Assembly (NCBI RefSeq): GCF_011378905.1
Contig: NZ_WTPY01000015.1
Location: forward strand, 29,437-93,436
Direction: 5' to 3'
From: Paraglaciecola sp. 20A4
Lineage (GTDB): Bacteria > Pseudomonadota > Gammaproteobacteria > Enterobacterales > Alteromonadaceae
DNA: 64,000 bases
A program made the position numbers and the translations under genes. The stretch's first letter is position 1. Each line of letters opens with the position of its first letter. The notes beneath the pieces were generated by a model that ran no database searches, was not told where the DNA came from, and saw only the letters and a list, made by a program, of their open reading frames with translations. Of this stretch, positions 35,500 through 44,516 are shown one piece after another.

Positions 35500-37140
35500 C
35501 TAACCGAAGATAAATCCTTCATAACCGTTGTTTACAACTTCTTCACATTTTTCTCTGTATAAACTAACCCCGCCAGTGTAGGGCATAATGACACGGGGTT
35601 TCCCTGGAACATTTGCTCCAACGTACCAAGAATTACCATGGGTGATAAATAAAGGTTGAGCTAATTCTATGTTGTGTTGAATCCAAGCTTCTTCTGCATC
35701 ATATTCTGCTTCAATAGAATTGATTTTTTGTTCTTTCATATGCTGTATACAAGCGTCTATCCACTCTACATGTTGTTCGATAGAAACTAGCATATTACTT
35801 AAAACAGAAGGACTACCTGGACCTGTAACGGTAAATAAATTTGGAAATCCATTTGCCATTAAGCCTAAGTACATTCTAGGACCATTTTTCCAATACTCCT
35901 TAAGCGTTTTGCCTTCTTTACCTTGTATATTTACACGGGTAATAGCGCCAGTCATTGCATCGAAACCAGTAGCACATACAATCACATCAAATTCTAGGTC
36001 TGCATCTGCTGTACGGATCCCTGACTCTGTAAACTCAATGATCATATTTTTGTTCACATCAACTAGGTCAACATTTTCCTTATTAAAGGTTTCGTAATAA
36101 TGGGTATCCATTACGGGCCTTCGATCATAAAAACGATCACCTTTAGGTATTAAAACGGCCGCTTTTTCAGGATCATTTACCAAACTGCGAATGCGTCCAT
36201 CTAGATATTCTCTAAATACTTCGTCAGACTGTTCATCGTATGTCAAATCTTGAAAAGTTACTGGTAGTGCTAAGCCCGAACTAATATATTTTTCGTCCAA
36301 AATTTTAAATAATTCATCTTTTGGTATAGTATGCATTGGCGCTTCAGCAGGTTCACAAAATAGAATATCTTCAAAGGCTTCATCATTAACCGCCAAAACA
36401 TGACCTGACACACTATATCGCTCACGATTTCGAATCGTTTCATAATCCGCTTTTACTTTTTCAATAAAAGTTGCAGATAAAGGTTTATTGTTCGCAGGAA
36501 GTGTATAACTTGAATCTCTGACAAAAACAGTTAATTTATCTGCTGTTTCCGCTATAACAGGTATCGCTTGAATGCCTGATGAACCTGTGCCAATAACGGC
36601 AACTTTTTTACCTTTAAAATCCATCTTCTTTTCTGGCCAGCTACCCGTATGATAAAGTTCACCCTTAAAGTCCGCCATACCTTTAAAATTAGGTGTACTT
36701 GGAACAGACAAGCAACCTGTTGCCATTATAAAATATTGGCATTCAAATTCATCACCTTTATCTGTTGATACTGTCCATGAATGAGACTCCTCATCATAAA
36801 TTGCATCGGTCACTTTGGTGTTAAATTTCATGTTCTTACGAACATCTAATTTGTCGGCTACAAACTGAATATATTTAAGAATTTCAGGTTGGGCTGCATA
36901 TTTATTAGTCCACACCCATTCATCCTGTATTTCTTTTGAAAACGAATAGGAATATTCCATACTTTGTATATCGCATTTAGCACCAGGATATCGATTCCAA
37001 TACCAAGTACCTCCAACATCTTTTGCAGCTTCAATTGTTTGAACACTAAGTCCTTTTTTAGCTAAAAGGTCGGTAAGGTAAACACCAGCAAATCCAGCAC
37101 CTACCACTATAACATCTGTTTTTTTCAATTTATTTTTCAT
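35500..37140 (-). CDS. Baeyer-Villiger monooxygenase (cyclohexanone monooxygenase type)
   Basis: A 546-residue class B flavoprotein monooxygenase. FAD motif VVGAGFAGVYL near the N-terminus, GGTWYWNRYPGAKCD as in cyclohexanone monooxygenases, the BVMO fingerprint FKGELYHTGSWP (FxGxxxHxxxWP, residues 158-169), and the NADPH motif IGTGSSG just after. It inserts oxygen beside a ketone using NADPH and O2, giving an ester or lactone in the cytoplasm. ATG at 37140 is used; an in-frame TTG nine bases upstream is better spaced from AGGT and is an alternative start. It is divergent from AraC 2 across site S5, and flanked by direct repeats. A ketone from the nearby PQQ dehydrogenase is a likely substrate (inference). 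Confidence 0.92.
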   Translation of the reverse strand: MKNKLKKTDVIVVGAGFAGVYLTDLLAKKGLSVQTIEAAKDVGGTWYWNRYPGAKCDIQSMEYSYSFSKEIQDEWVWTNKYAAQPEILKYIQFVADKLDVRKNMKFNTKVTDAIYDEESHSWTVSTDKGDEFECQYFIMATGCLSVPSTPNFKGMADFKGELYHTGSWPEKKMDFKGKKVAVIGTGSSGIQAIPVIAETADKLTVFVRDSSYTLPANNKPLSATFIEKVKADYETIRNRERYSVSGHVLAVNDEAFEDILFCEPAEAPMHTIPKDELFKILDEKYISSGLALPVTFQDLTYDEQSDEVFREYLDGRIRSLVNDPEKAAVLIPKGDRFYDRRPVMDTHYYETFNKENVDLVDVNKNMIIEFTESGIRTADADLEFDVIVCATGFDAMTGAITRVNIQGKEGKTLKEYWKNGPRMYLGLMANGFPNLFTVTGPGSPSVLSNMLVSIEQHVEWIDACIQHMKEQKINSIEAEYDAEEAWIQHNIELAQPLFITHGNSWYVGANVPGKPRVIMPYTGGVSLYREKCEEVVNNGYEGFIFG

Positions 37141-37261
37141 AGATTTCAAGAGTACCTGTCTTGTAGTTTTTTATTAGGATACGGATCATACCAGCACCTC
37201 TTTTGAGCTTCTAAGAGGCGTAACGCAGAGGTGGTCATAATCGGTCCATATTTAGATTAAG

Positions 37262-37439
37262 GTGTTAATATGCTGTTATTATTATGGGTTATTCTATTTA
37301 CATTAAGGTCTTATCGCGTCAAGATAAGGTCATAAGTCGCCAATGTTGGCGTCAATAATCAATGTGCAAAGGTCATTTATGCGTCAAGTTGCTACACAAC
37401 TTATTCCTATTATTTATAGCCGTGTGTTTGCACAAAAAG
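37262..37439 (+). repeat. Direct repeat, right copy (partner 35317-35493)
   Basis: This copy contains intact site S5 and the intact 5' end of AraC gene 2. Matching blocks include GTTATTATTATGGGTTATT, AAGGTCTTATCGCGTCAA, and CTATTATTTATAGCCGTGTG. Confidence 0.75.
37305..37355 (+). promoter_or_regulatory. AraC-type direct-repeat site S5
   Basis: AAGGTCTTATCGCGTCAA at 37305 and AAGGTCATAAGTCGCCAA at 37326, spaced 21 bases, followed by AATGTTGGCGTCAA. It lies 165 bases from the BVMO start and ends about 25 bases before the AraC 2 start, so it can control both divergent genes. Confidence 0.7.
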
Positions 37440-38404
37440 CGGGTCAAACAAAAGAACAGATGAAAGAGGTCTTACGGGGCACGGGGGTTGATGATGGCAA
37501 CGATAAAAACAGTGCTGTAGGAATGACCGTTAGTCAGTACCGTACATTATTGGCAAATGCACAGCGAGTATCAGGCGATAAATATATTGCCTTTAAAGCG
37601 GCAATCAATTTACCAGCCACCATACATGGGCCAGTGGGTATTGCCGCCACTAGCTGCGCCACTTTGCAGGATGCCCTAGAGTTGAATGCCCACTATGGCT
37701 GTTTAAGGCTCCCATTCAGTTGTATTGAAGTAGCAAAGGTGGGAAGACATACTAGGTGTGTCATAGATGTGGACAGTGCACTAGAAGAGCAAACTGAGCC
37801 AGCGGTAGATTTTTTTCTATCGGGTCTAATGCACGCGATGATTTTAGTATCTGATGTGCCCTTGAAAGAATTACATCTTGAATTGAAACGGCCTAAGCCC
37901 GCTGATGCGTTGATCTTTGAATCGCTGACGCCATGTCCTGTTCGATATGACCAGAATGAAAACGCCCTAGTTATTCTGACCACCGAGTTGGAGCGCGGTC
38001 TTCCTGGTGCCAATACAGAGGTTTATCGTGATGCCATAGAGCGATGTGATGCTGCCTATTCTTTACAGTATATTCCTACCAATGAGGTAGACGAGATACT
38101 TGATATGTTTGTTCGCATGGCTGGACAGGTTTGCACTATTCAACAGATCACCCAAAATATGGGCATGAGTGCACGTACCTTGCAGAGACGTTTGAAACTT
38201 CGAGGCGTTTCTTTTCAGATATTATTGGATGACTGGCTGGCGAAACAAGCAAGTAAATATTTACTAGAAGAACACCTGACCGTTGAGGTGACGTCTGTTT
38301 TACTGGGGTATAGTGATGAGGCGAATTTTCGACGGGCGTTTAAACGCTGGTATGGATTGCCTGCTGGAGTCTACCGAGAAAGGGGTCTTTCAGTATCGGT
38401 CTAA
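37379..38404 (+). CDS. AraC-family transcriptional regulator 2
   Basis: A 341-residue regulator with arabinose-binding-like N-domain and C-terminal AraC domain: ITQNMGMSARTLQRRLKLRG (first helix-turn-helix) and TSVLLGYSDEANFRRAFKRW with GLPAGVYR (second). The frame is open 12 codons further upstream, but that part overlaps the operator repeat; AAAGG seven bases before ATG 37379 supports the shorter form. It is divergent from the BVMO and upstream of the PQQ dehydrogenase, whose promoter region contains the same repeats. It is the best candidate activator for this group; inducer unknown. Confidence 0.9.
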   Translation: MRQVATQLIPIIYSRVFAQKAGQTKEQMKEVLRGTGVDDGNDKNSAVGMTVSQYRTLLANAQRVSGDKYIAFKAAINLPATIHGPVGIAATSCATLQDALELNAHYGCLRLPFSCIEVAKVGRHTRCVIDVDSALEEQTEPAVDFFLSGLMHAMILVSDVPLKELHLELKRPKPADALIFESLTPCPVRYDQNENALVILTTELERGLPGANTEVYRDAIERCDAAYSLQYIPTNEVDEILDMFVRMAGQVCTIQQITQNMGMSARTLQRRLKLRGVSFQILLDDWLAKQASKYLLEEHLTVEVTSVLLGYSDEANFRRAFKRWYGLPAGVYRERGLSVSV

Positions 38405-38542
38405 ATGCTTGATTTTTCACCAAAACGATAGGCTCTACTAGGGCCGACTTTAGCTCTTCATCTCTGGCATAATCCTTTTGGTATTTAGCTGGGTGCCTTA
38501 ATGATATTATTTCCCATTTCCTAATATGGCTCCACTACAGCT

Positions 38543-38579
38543 GACGCAATAAGACCTTGTCTAGACGCGATAAGACCTT
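38543..38579 (-). promoter_or_regulatory. AraC-type direct-repeat site S6
   Basis: Read on the minus strand, AAGGTCTTATCGCGTC (38579-38564) is followed 21 bases on by AAGGTCTTATTGCGTC (38558-38543). This is the cleanest pair in the window. It lies about 210 bases upstream of the PQQ dehydrogenase, again pointing away from its target. The rest of 38405-38789 is empty. Confidence 0.7.
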
Positions 38580-38789
38580 AAAATACACTCATTCATTAGT
38601 CATACTTTTAGATAGCTTAACAATAATAATCTCGGGCATGATGCCTTGATTGAGGCTGATTATAAAATTGTTGAGCATATTCACGCTCGAATTTAACCGC
38701 GCCGATGGCGCTAAAGCATACCGCCTATTTAATGCGTATTAAGAGGGCGTCATTAAGTTATTTTATTGATATGAAGAGAGACAGCACTA

Positions 38790-41048
38790 ATGAGTACACT
38801 ACATTTTTTAGGCTTTTCTAGAAAAAACGTCATCATCAGTGACGCGCGTGACTATCTTGGCATCAGCTATGGCGTAGTTGCACAGTTTCAGTTGCTCAAG
38901 TTTTCCCTAGTAGGATTGATGGCATTCGTGGTGTTAGGTTGTGGTGTGCCAAGTAAAGTCACAGCTGACGCTCCCGATCAAATAGCTCAGTCTACAAGTG
39001 TTGTTGGCGATGTTAATGCAAACCGACTGGCCAATGCGGACGCTGAGCCTGAAAATTGGCTGGCACACGGCCGTACCAATGATGAGCAACGCTTTAGTCC
39101 GCTCAAGAAAATCAATAGCGATAATGTTGCAGAACTCGGCTTGGACTGGTTTTTCGATTTTCCCACTCGTCGAGGTATGGAAGCGACTCCAATCGTCGTA
39201 GACGGAGTGATTTATGTAGCCGGCGCTTGGAGCATGGTATTTGCTTTTGATGGGAAAACGGGGGCGCTACTATGGCAATACGATCCACAGGTTCCCCGGG
39301 CGTGGATGGTTAATGTTTGCTGTGATGCCGTTAATCGAGGCGTTGCGTTGTGGAAGGGAAAGGTATTTTTCGGTACGTTGGATGGCCGATTGATCGCTTT
39401 AAATGCTGACAGCGGCGAGAAAGTGTGGGAAGTACAAACTACACCTAAAGATAAACCTTATTCTATTACTGGCGCACCGCGTGTCGTCAAAGGTAAAGTG
39501 ATCATTGGCAATGGTGGCGCTGACCTAGGTGTGCGTGGGTTTGTTAGCGCCTATGATGCAGAAACCGGCGAACAAGTTTGGCGTTTTTATACTGTGCCCG
39601 GTGATCCATCGAAGCCATTTGAGTCGAAAGCGCTTGAAATGGCAGCGACTACTTGGAAAGGCGGTCAATGGTGGAAAGTAGGCGGCGGCGGTGGCACCGT
39701 ATGGGATTCTATGACCTACGATCAAGAACTAGATTTACTGTATATCGGTGTGGGTAACGGTTCACCATGGAACCGAGAGATCCGCAGCCCTGGCGGCGGT
39801 GATAATTTATTTCTTTCATCAATAGTTGCGGTGCGTCCTGATACCGGTGAATACGTTTGGCATTATCAAACTACGCCGGGTGAGAGCTGGGATTATACAG
39901 CCACTCAACATATGATTTTGGCCGATTTAGAGATAAACGGTAAAGTACGTAAAGTTATTATGCAGGCGCCGAAAAACGGTTTTTTCTTTGTACTTGATCG
40001 TGTCACCGGTGAGTTTATTTCTGCTGAAAAATATACCGAAGTGACTTGGGCCAGCCATGTTGATCCTATTACAGGTAGACCAGTGGAAAACCCTGGGGTG
40101 CGTTATGAGATAGCTACTGCTGTGTTGTACCCGGGCTCGTTGGGTGGTCACAGCTGGCATCCTATGAGCTACAGCCCAGATACTGGGCTGGTGTATATTC
40201 CGGTACAGGAAATCCCTGCAGCCTATACTGCCAAACCCAATTTTGAATACGATGCTAACCAATGGAATACAGGTGTTGATACAGCTGATGGTGGTATGCC
40301 CGACGACAAAGCGACCCGTGAAGTAGTAATGAAAATGATCCGCGGGAATATAACCGCATGGGACCCAGTGGCGCAAAAAGAGCGCTGGAAAGTACAGCAT
40401 AATAATATGGGTAATGGCGGACTACTGAGTACTGCGGGCAACCTGGTATTTCAGGGTAATGCTGAAGGTGATTTTGTCGCCTACCGCGCTGACACCGGTG
40501 AACGATTGTGGTCGGCACCTGCCCAAACCGGTATCGTCGCTGCACCCATTAGCTACGCTATAAATGGCGAACAATATATAGCGGTAATGGCCGGGTGGGG
40601 TGGCATATTTGCAGTGGCTGGCGGAGAAGTTGCCAAGCGCAGTGCTGACGGTCGTAATCGAAGTCGCTTGTTGGTTTATAAATTGGGTGGTACTAAGCAT
40701 TTGCCAGCCATAGAAGAGGAAGCTGATAAGTTATTGGCACCGCCGCCAATAACCGCTGATGCTAAAACTGTTGAGCAGGGCCGTAAACTATTTCTTGATC
40801 ATTGCGCTGTTTGTCACGGTGACCGAGCAGTGTCTGGTAGTGAAATTCCCGACTTACGTTATCTACACCCAGGTAAGCATCAGATATTCAACCAAATAGT
40901 GGTGGATGGCATATTTAATGGACTGGGTATGCCGTCCTTTAAACATGTGCTGTCGGTTGATAATGCAGAGACCATTCATGCTTACTTGATCAAGCGGGCT
41001 CACGAAACGCTGGAAGAGCAGAGTTTGACACCGGCACAACAAAAGTAG
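38790..41048 (+). CDS. PQQ-dependent quinohemoprotein alcohol dehydrogenase
   Basis: A 752-residue type II PQQ alcohol dehydrogenase. An eight-bladed propeller domain carries the vicinal disulfide Cys177-Cys178 (MVNVCCDAVNRG) that lies over PQQ and tryptophan-docking repeats such as DAETGEQVWRFYTVPGDPSK; a C-terminal cytochrome c domain has CAVCH (Cys672, Cys675, His676) and a GMPSF candidate for the axial Met. It oxidises alcohols in the periplasm and passes electrons to the respiratory chain. The N-terminus is odd: a lipoprotein-type signal (LVGLMAFVVLGC, Cys51) follows an atypical 34-residue leader, so the true start may lie inside, although GAAGAGAG precedes the chosen ATG. Likely activated through site S6. 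Confidence 0.93.
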   Translation: MSTLHFLGFSRKNVIISDARDYLGISYGVVAQFQLLKFSLVGLMAFVVLGCGVPSKVTADAPDQIAQSTSVVGDVNANRLANADAEPENWLAHGRTNDEQRFSPLKKINSDNVAELGLDWFFDFPTRRGMEATPIVVDGVIYVAGAWSMVFAFDGKTGALLWQYDPQVPRAWMVNVCCDAVNRGVALWKGKVFFGTLDGRLIALNADSGEKVWEVQTTPKDKPYSITGAPRVVKGKVIIGNGGADLGVRGFVSAYDAETGEQVWRFYTVPGDPSKPFESKALEMAATTWKGGQWWKVGGGGGTVWDSMTYDQELDLLYIGVGNGSPWNREIRSPGGGDNLFLSSIVAVRPDTGEYVWHYQTTPGESWDYTATQHMILADLEINGKVRKVIMQAPKNGFFFVLDRVTGEFISAEKYTEVTWASHVDPITGRPVENPGVRYEIATAVLYPGSLGGHSWHPMSYSPDTGLVYIPVQEIPAAYTAKPNFEYDANQWNTGVDTADGGMPDDKATREVVMKMIRGNITAWDPVAQKERWKVQHNNMGNGGLLSTAGNLVFQGNAEGDFVAYRADTGERLWSAPAQTGIVAAPISYAINGEQYIAVMAGWGGIFAVAGGEVAKRSADGRNRSRLLVYKLGGTKHLPAIEEEADKLLAPPPITADAKTVEQGRKLFLDHCAVCHGDRAVSGSEIPDLRYLHPGKHQIFNQIVVDGIFNGLGMPSFKHVLSVDNAETIHAYLIKRAHETLEEQSLTPAQQK

Positions 41049-41217
41049 GATTGATTTGCGCTCATTGAGTCCACGTTGTTAGAACTGTTTACCTGCAATG
41101 TTGACTCAAAGTTAGTTGTTTGCACGTTACGCCTTAATTGGTTTGCGTGCACCGTAAATGAAAAATTTAAAATGACTTATTACGTCGAGCGAATACGTTG
41201 AATGAGAAGATAATAAT

Positions 41218-42144
41218 ATGAATATCGAACAGGTTAATCCTCAACTCCAGAGTTACGCTAAAAAAGTACCAAGTTTTCCCTTATATCGCCTATGGTTCCT
41301 TAAGCTTAGTCGCATACTTTTTAGATTCGGTTTGGCGAAAACAGAGTGTTTAGATGGCATTAGTTATAGCGATAAAAAATTAGCTCAATCTACGGTGCGA
41401 GTATACAAACCCAAAGGCACTCCATCGGGTATTGGTGTGCTTTGGATCCATGGCGGAGGCCTAATTACAGGTTCGCCCAACTTAGACAATAAAACATGTT
41501 CTCGCTACGTCAAAGAGTTAGGGGCGGTTGTTTGTTCTGTGAAGTATCGACTGGCGCCGGAACACCCTTTTCCTGCTGGATTAAACGATTGTATGGAAGT
41601 TTGGAAGTGGTTCCAAGAGCAAGCCGTTCAAATGGGGGTCGACCCTACGCGGATTGTGGTTGCAGGTCAGAGCGCTGGAGGGTGTATGGCCACTAGCCTT
41701 GCCCATAAATTGATGGACATTGGCGGACAGCAACCTGCTGCTCAGTTATTGTTTTGTCCCATGTTGGATGACCGAACTGCAGCGGATACAGAGTTGGACA
41801 AAATAGATCATCTTGTCTGGAATAATCGTACTAATAGAGCCGCTTGGTCTTGGTACTTAGGCGGAGTAACGGGATCATCATCGATACCTGAAGGAGCAGT
41901 TCCTGCAAGGAGAGAAAATCTCAGAGGGTTACCTCCAGCTTGGATTGGTATTGGTGATATTGATCTTTTTTATAACGAGAACGTCGATTATGCGAAACGA
42001 CTGGAGAACTCAGGAGTAATGGTTGAATTTGACTCAGTGCCAATGGCCCCTCATACCTTTGAGAATTTTGCAGATAGTACACGTTTTGTTGATGAGTATT
42101 TTAAACGGCATTTTGAGTCTGTACGGAAATTACTTTCCATCTGA
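41218..42144 (+). CDS. Alpha/beta hydrolase, HSL-type esterase
   Basis: A 308-residue hormone-sensitive-lipase-like esterase. HGGGLITGSP (78-87) gives the oxyanion hole, GQSAGG has nucleophile Ser152, and Asp in GIGDIDLFYNEN and His in APHTFENF complete the triad. It has no signal peptide. It follows the PQQ dehydrogenase after 169 bases that hold nothing I can name. With the BVMO nearby, ester or lactone opening is a natural role (inference); many HSL-type enzymes are also promiscuous. Confidence 0.9.
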   Translation: MNIEQVNPQLQSYAKKVPSFPLYRLWFLKLSRILFRFGLAKTECLDGISYSDKKLAQSTVRVYKPKGTPSGIGVLWIHGGGLITGSPNLDNKTCSRYVKELGAVVCSVKYRLAPEHPFPAGLNDCMEVWKWFQEQAVQMGVDPTRIVVAGQSAGGCMATSLAHKLMDIGGQQPAAQLLFCPMLDDRTAADTELDKIDHLVWNNRTNRAAWSWYLGGVTGSSSIPEGAVPARRENLRGLPPAWIGIGDIDLFYNENVDYAKRLENSGVMVEFDSVPMAPHTFENFADSTRFVDEYFKRHFESVRKLLSI

Positions 42145-42225
42145 TAAATATTAAAATGTGTTTTAGTTGTCAAACCTGCAACGCTGCACTTGTAACGGCA
42201 AACTCAATTTTAGGATGTAAATAAT

Positions 42226-44377
42226 ATGTTACAACGATTGCCCATTTCAACTATTGCAGTGGCTTTTTTTTCAATGTTCAGTTGCTCTGTGCTCGCTACA
42301 ATTGAACAAACTGAGGCATCTAAGTCAAATAGTCGTCATGCTGAATCAGAGATTATTGTTGTTACAGGTACGCTTCAACAATCCGCAGTTCTCGCTTTAG
42401 CTGGCAATATCAACCGCATATCAAGTGACGATATTGCCTCGGTAAGTTCTGTACATCCAAGTGATATTTTAAACAGAGCAACAGGCGTTCATGTACAAAC
42501 CAACAATGGTATGGAATCTTTGCCATCCTTACGTTCACCTATTTTAACTGGCCCTGGAGCTGCGGGCGCTTTTTTATTCCTTGAAGACGGTGTCGCCACT
42601 CGAGCAGCTGGTTTTGCTAATAATAATGGATTGTCAGAGTTAAACCTTGCTCAAGCAAATGAAGTCGAAATTATTCGCGGCCCTGCCAGTGCAGTTTATG
42701 GCTCAAATGCGGTTCATGGTGTAGTTAATCTATTGACCAAAGCACCACGCACTGGCGGTGATATAACTTTAATTGCGGGGCCAAATGAGAGATATCAACT
42801 ACAAGGTACGTTGGGTAGCGGATCGGATAACCAAGGTGTTAGTGGAAATATTCAAGCTATTGATGATGGTGGTTATCGAGATAATAGCGATTTCACCTCA
42901 TTAAAGTTGGGGATGCGTCATGATTTTGTTAACGGTGATGACAAGTTTAAGACGATAATTTCTGGTTTTGTTCTTGATCAAAATACAGCAGGATTTATAT
43001 CGTCTGGTGACAATGGTTCTGATTGCTACAGTTCGACTTATTCAGAAGAAAACCTTTACAAAGACAACAATGCAATGGAAAAAAACTGTGATACACGATG
43101 CTTATCGTGAATGGTCATCAGTTCGTCTTGCAAGCACTTGGCAGCGCAAGTTAAGCGCCAATCGTAGCTTTAGCATCACGCCTTATTTCCGTATCAACCA
43201 AATGGAATTTCGGCAGCATTATTTACCATCAGAAGCCATTGAAGAAAATAGCCATTACAGTGTAGGGATGCTTAATAACTTTAATTGGCAAGTAGAAGAT
43301 AATCTTATTTTAGTAATGGGGATTGATTTTGAGTAGACCGAAGGGGAGTTAACTCAAACTCAACAAAAATCTGATAGTTATAACTTTGGCAAAGCGCGTC
43401 AACAAGGGTTGCATTATGACTATAAAGTGGATGCATCAATCATTGCTCCCTATATTCAGGCAGATTGGCAGTTAACTGAGCAACTTAAATTTACAGGTAG
43501 TGTGCGTTTCGATGCTACCCAATATCGATATGATAACTTACTTGCCGATGGCACTACTAAAGCTGACGGTAGTGCATGTGTTAATAATAATGATGAAACT
43601 ACAGAGTGCTTATTTAAACGTCCTAGCGATACTAATGATAGTTTTGACAATAGCAGTACTAAATTAGGATTTAATTATCGATTGGATGATGATATTGCAT
43701 TTTTTGGTAGTTGGTCTCAAGGTTCCAGAGCGCCACAAACCACCGATATGTATCGACTACAAAATCAACAATTGGTAGGTGAAATTGAATCAGAGCAATT
43801 TGATAGTTCAGAGTTAGGCTTGCGTGGGATAAGCAATACCTTAACGTATGAAGTGGTAGTTTATAACATGAAAAAAGAAAATTTCTTTTTTCGCGATGAC
43901 AACGGCTTAAATGTGACTGACGGTGAAACCTCTCACAAAGGACTTGAGCTGAGTATTAACTATGATTTAACTGAGCAATTTAGTCTTGCGATCAATTATA
44001 GTTATGGTCAGCATGAGTATGAATTTGACCGTGTTAGCAGTGGTGTTATTAAAGGCAATAAAGTAGACACTGCGCCAGAACAACTAGCTAATGTTCGTCT
44101 TACTTGGCAACCTACTGATAACAGCGAACTCGAACTGGAATGGTTACATATGGGCGAATATTATTTAGATCCCGCCAATGAGCATGATTATTCAGGCCAT
44201 GATTTATTGCAACTTAGAGGCTCAATAGCACTCAACAATAATTCACGTATATTTGCGCGTATAGAAAATCTGACCGATGAAAAATATGCGAGTAGAGCTG
44301 ATTACGCCTTTGGCTCTTACCGATTTTTTGGCGGTCAACCAAGGGCATTCCATCTTGGCGCTTCTATCTCTTTTTAA
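42226..44377 (+). pseudogene. Broken TonB-dependent receptor (frameshift plus stop)
   Basis: The first part (42226 to about 43090) has a signal peptide, TonB-box-like EIIVVTGTLQ and a good plug (VEIIRGPASAVYGSNAVHGV). The frame is lost near CGATGC around 43092; the protein continues in the next frame (DAYREWSSVRLASTWQ...) to an in-frame TAG at 43334-43336 (in GIDFE-stop-TEGELTQTQQ), after which the barrel resumes and ends normally with FHLGASISF at 44377. Summed length is about 715 residues, as for an intact receptor. It differs from receptors 1-5 (plug of the vitamin/metal-complex type). A frameshift and a nonsense codon argue against sequencing error. Confidence 0.85.
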
Positions 44378-44419
44378 CGACAGAATACGCTATCTTTTAG
44401 TTACAATGGGACCATCAAC

Positions 44420-44456
44420 CCGCAATCAAAATAACTAATCGCTATTTTGATTGCGG
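44420..44456. terminator. Bidirectional terminator between convergent genes
   Basis: CCGCAATCAAAATA (44420-44433) and TATTTTGATTGCGG (44443-44456) form a perfect 14-bp stem with a 9-base loop between the broken receptor and the nitronate-monooxygenase-like gene. Confidence 0.75.
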
Positions 44457-44516
44457 TAACGCCGCTGGCTAATTATACCTATAGTATTTTTGTCAAATAT
44501 ATGATTAAAACTATCT

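Noticed and set aside
39927-40700. Several long minus-strand frames opposite the PQQ dehydrogenase
   Set aside because: Antisense shadows caused by codon bias of the real gene; no recognisable protein.
43334-43336. TAG in the TonB receptor as possible stop-codon readthrough or recoding
   Set aside because: A separate frameshift upstream already destroys the frame, so simple decay is the better explanation.
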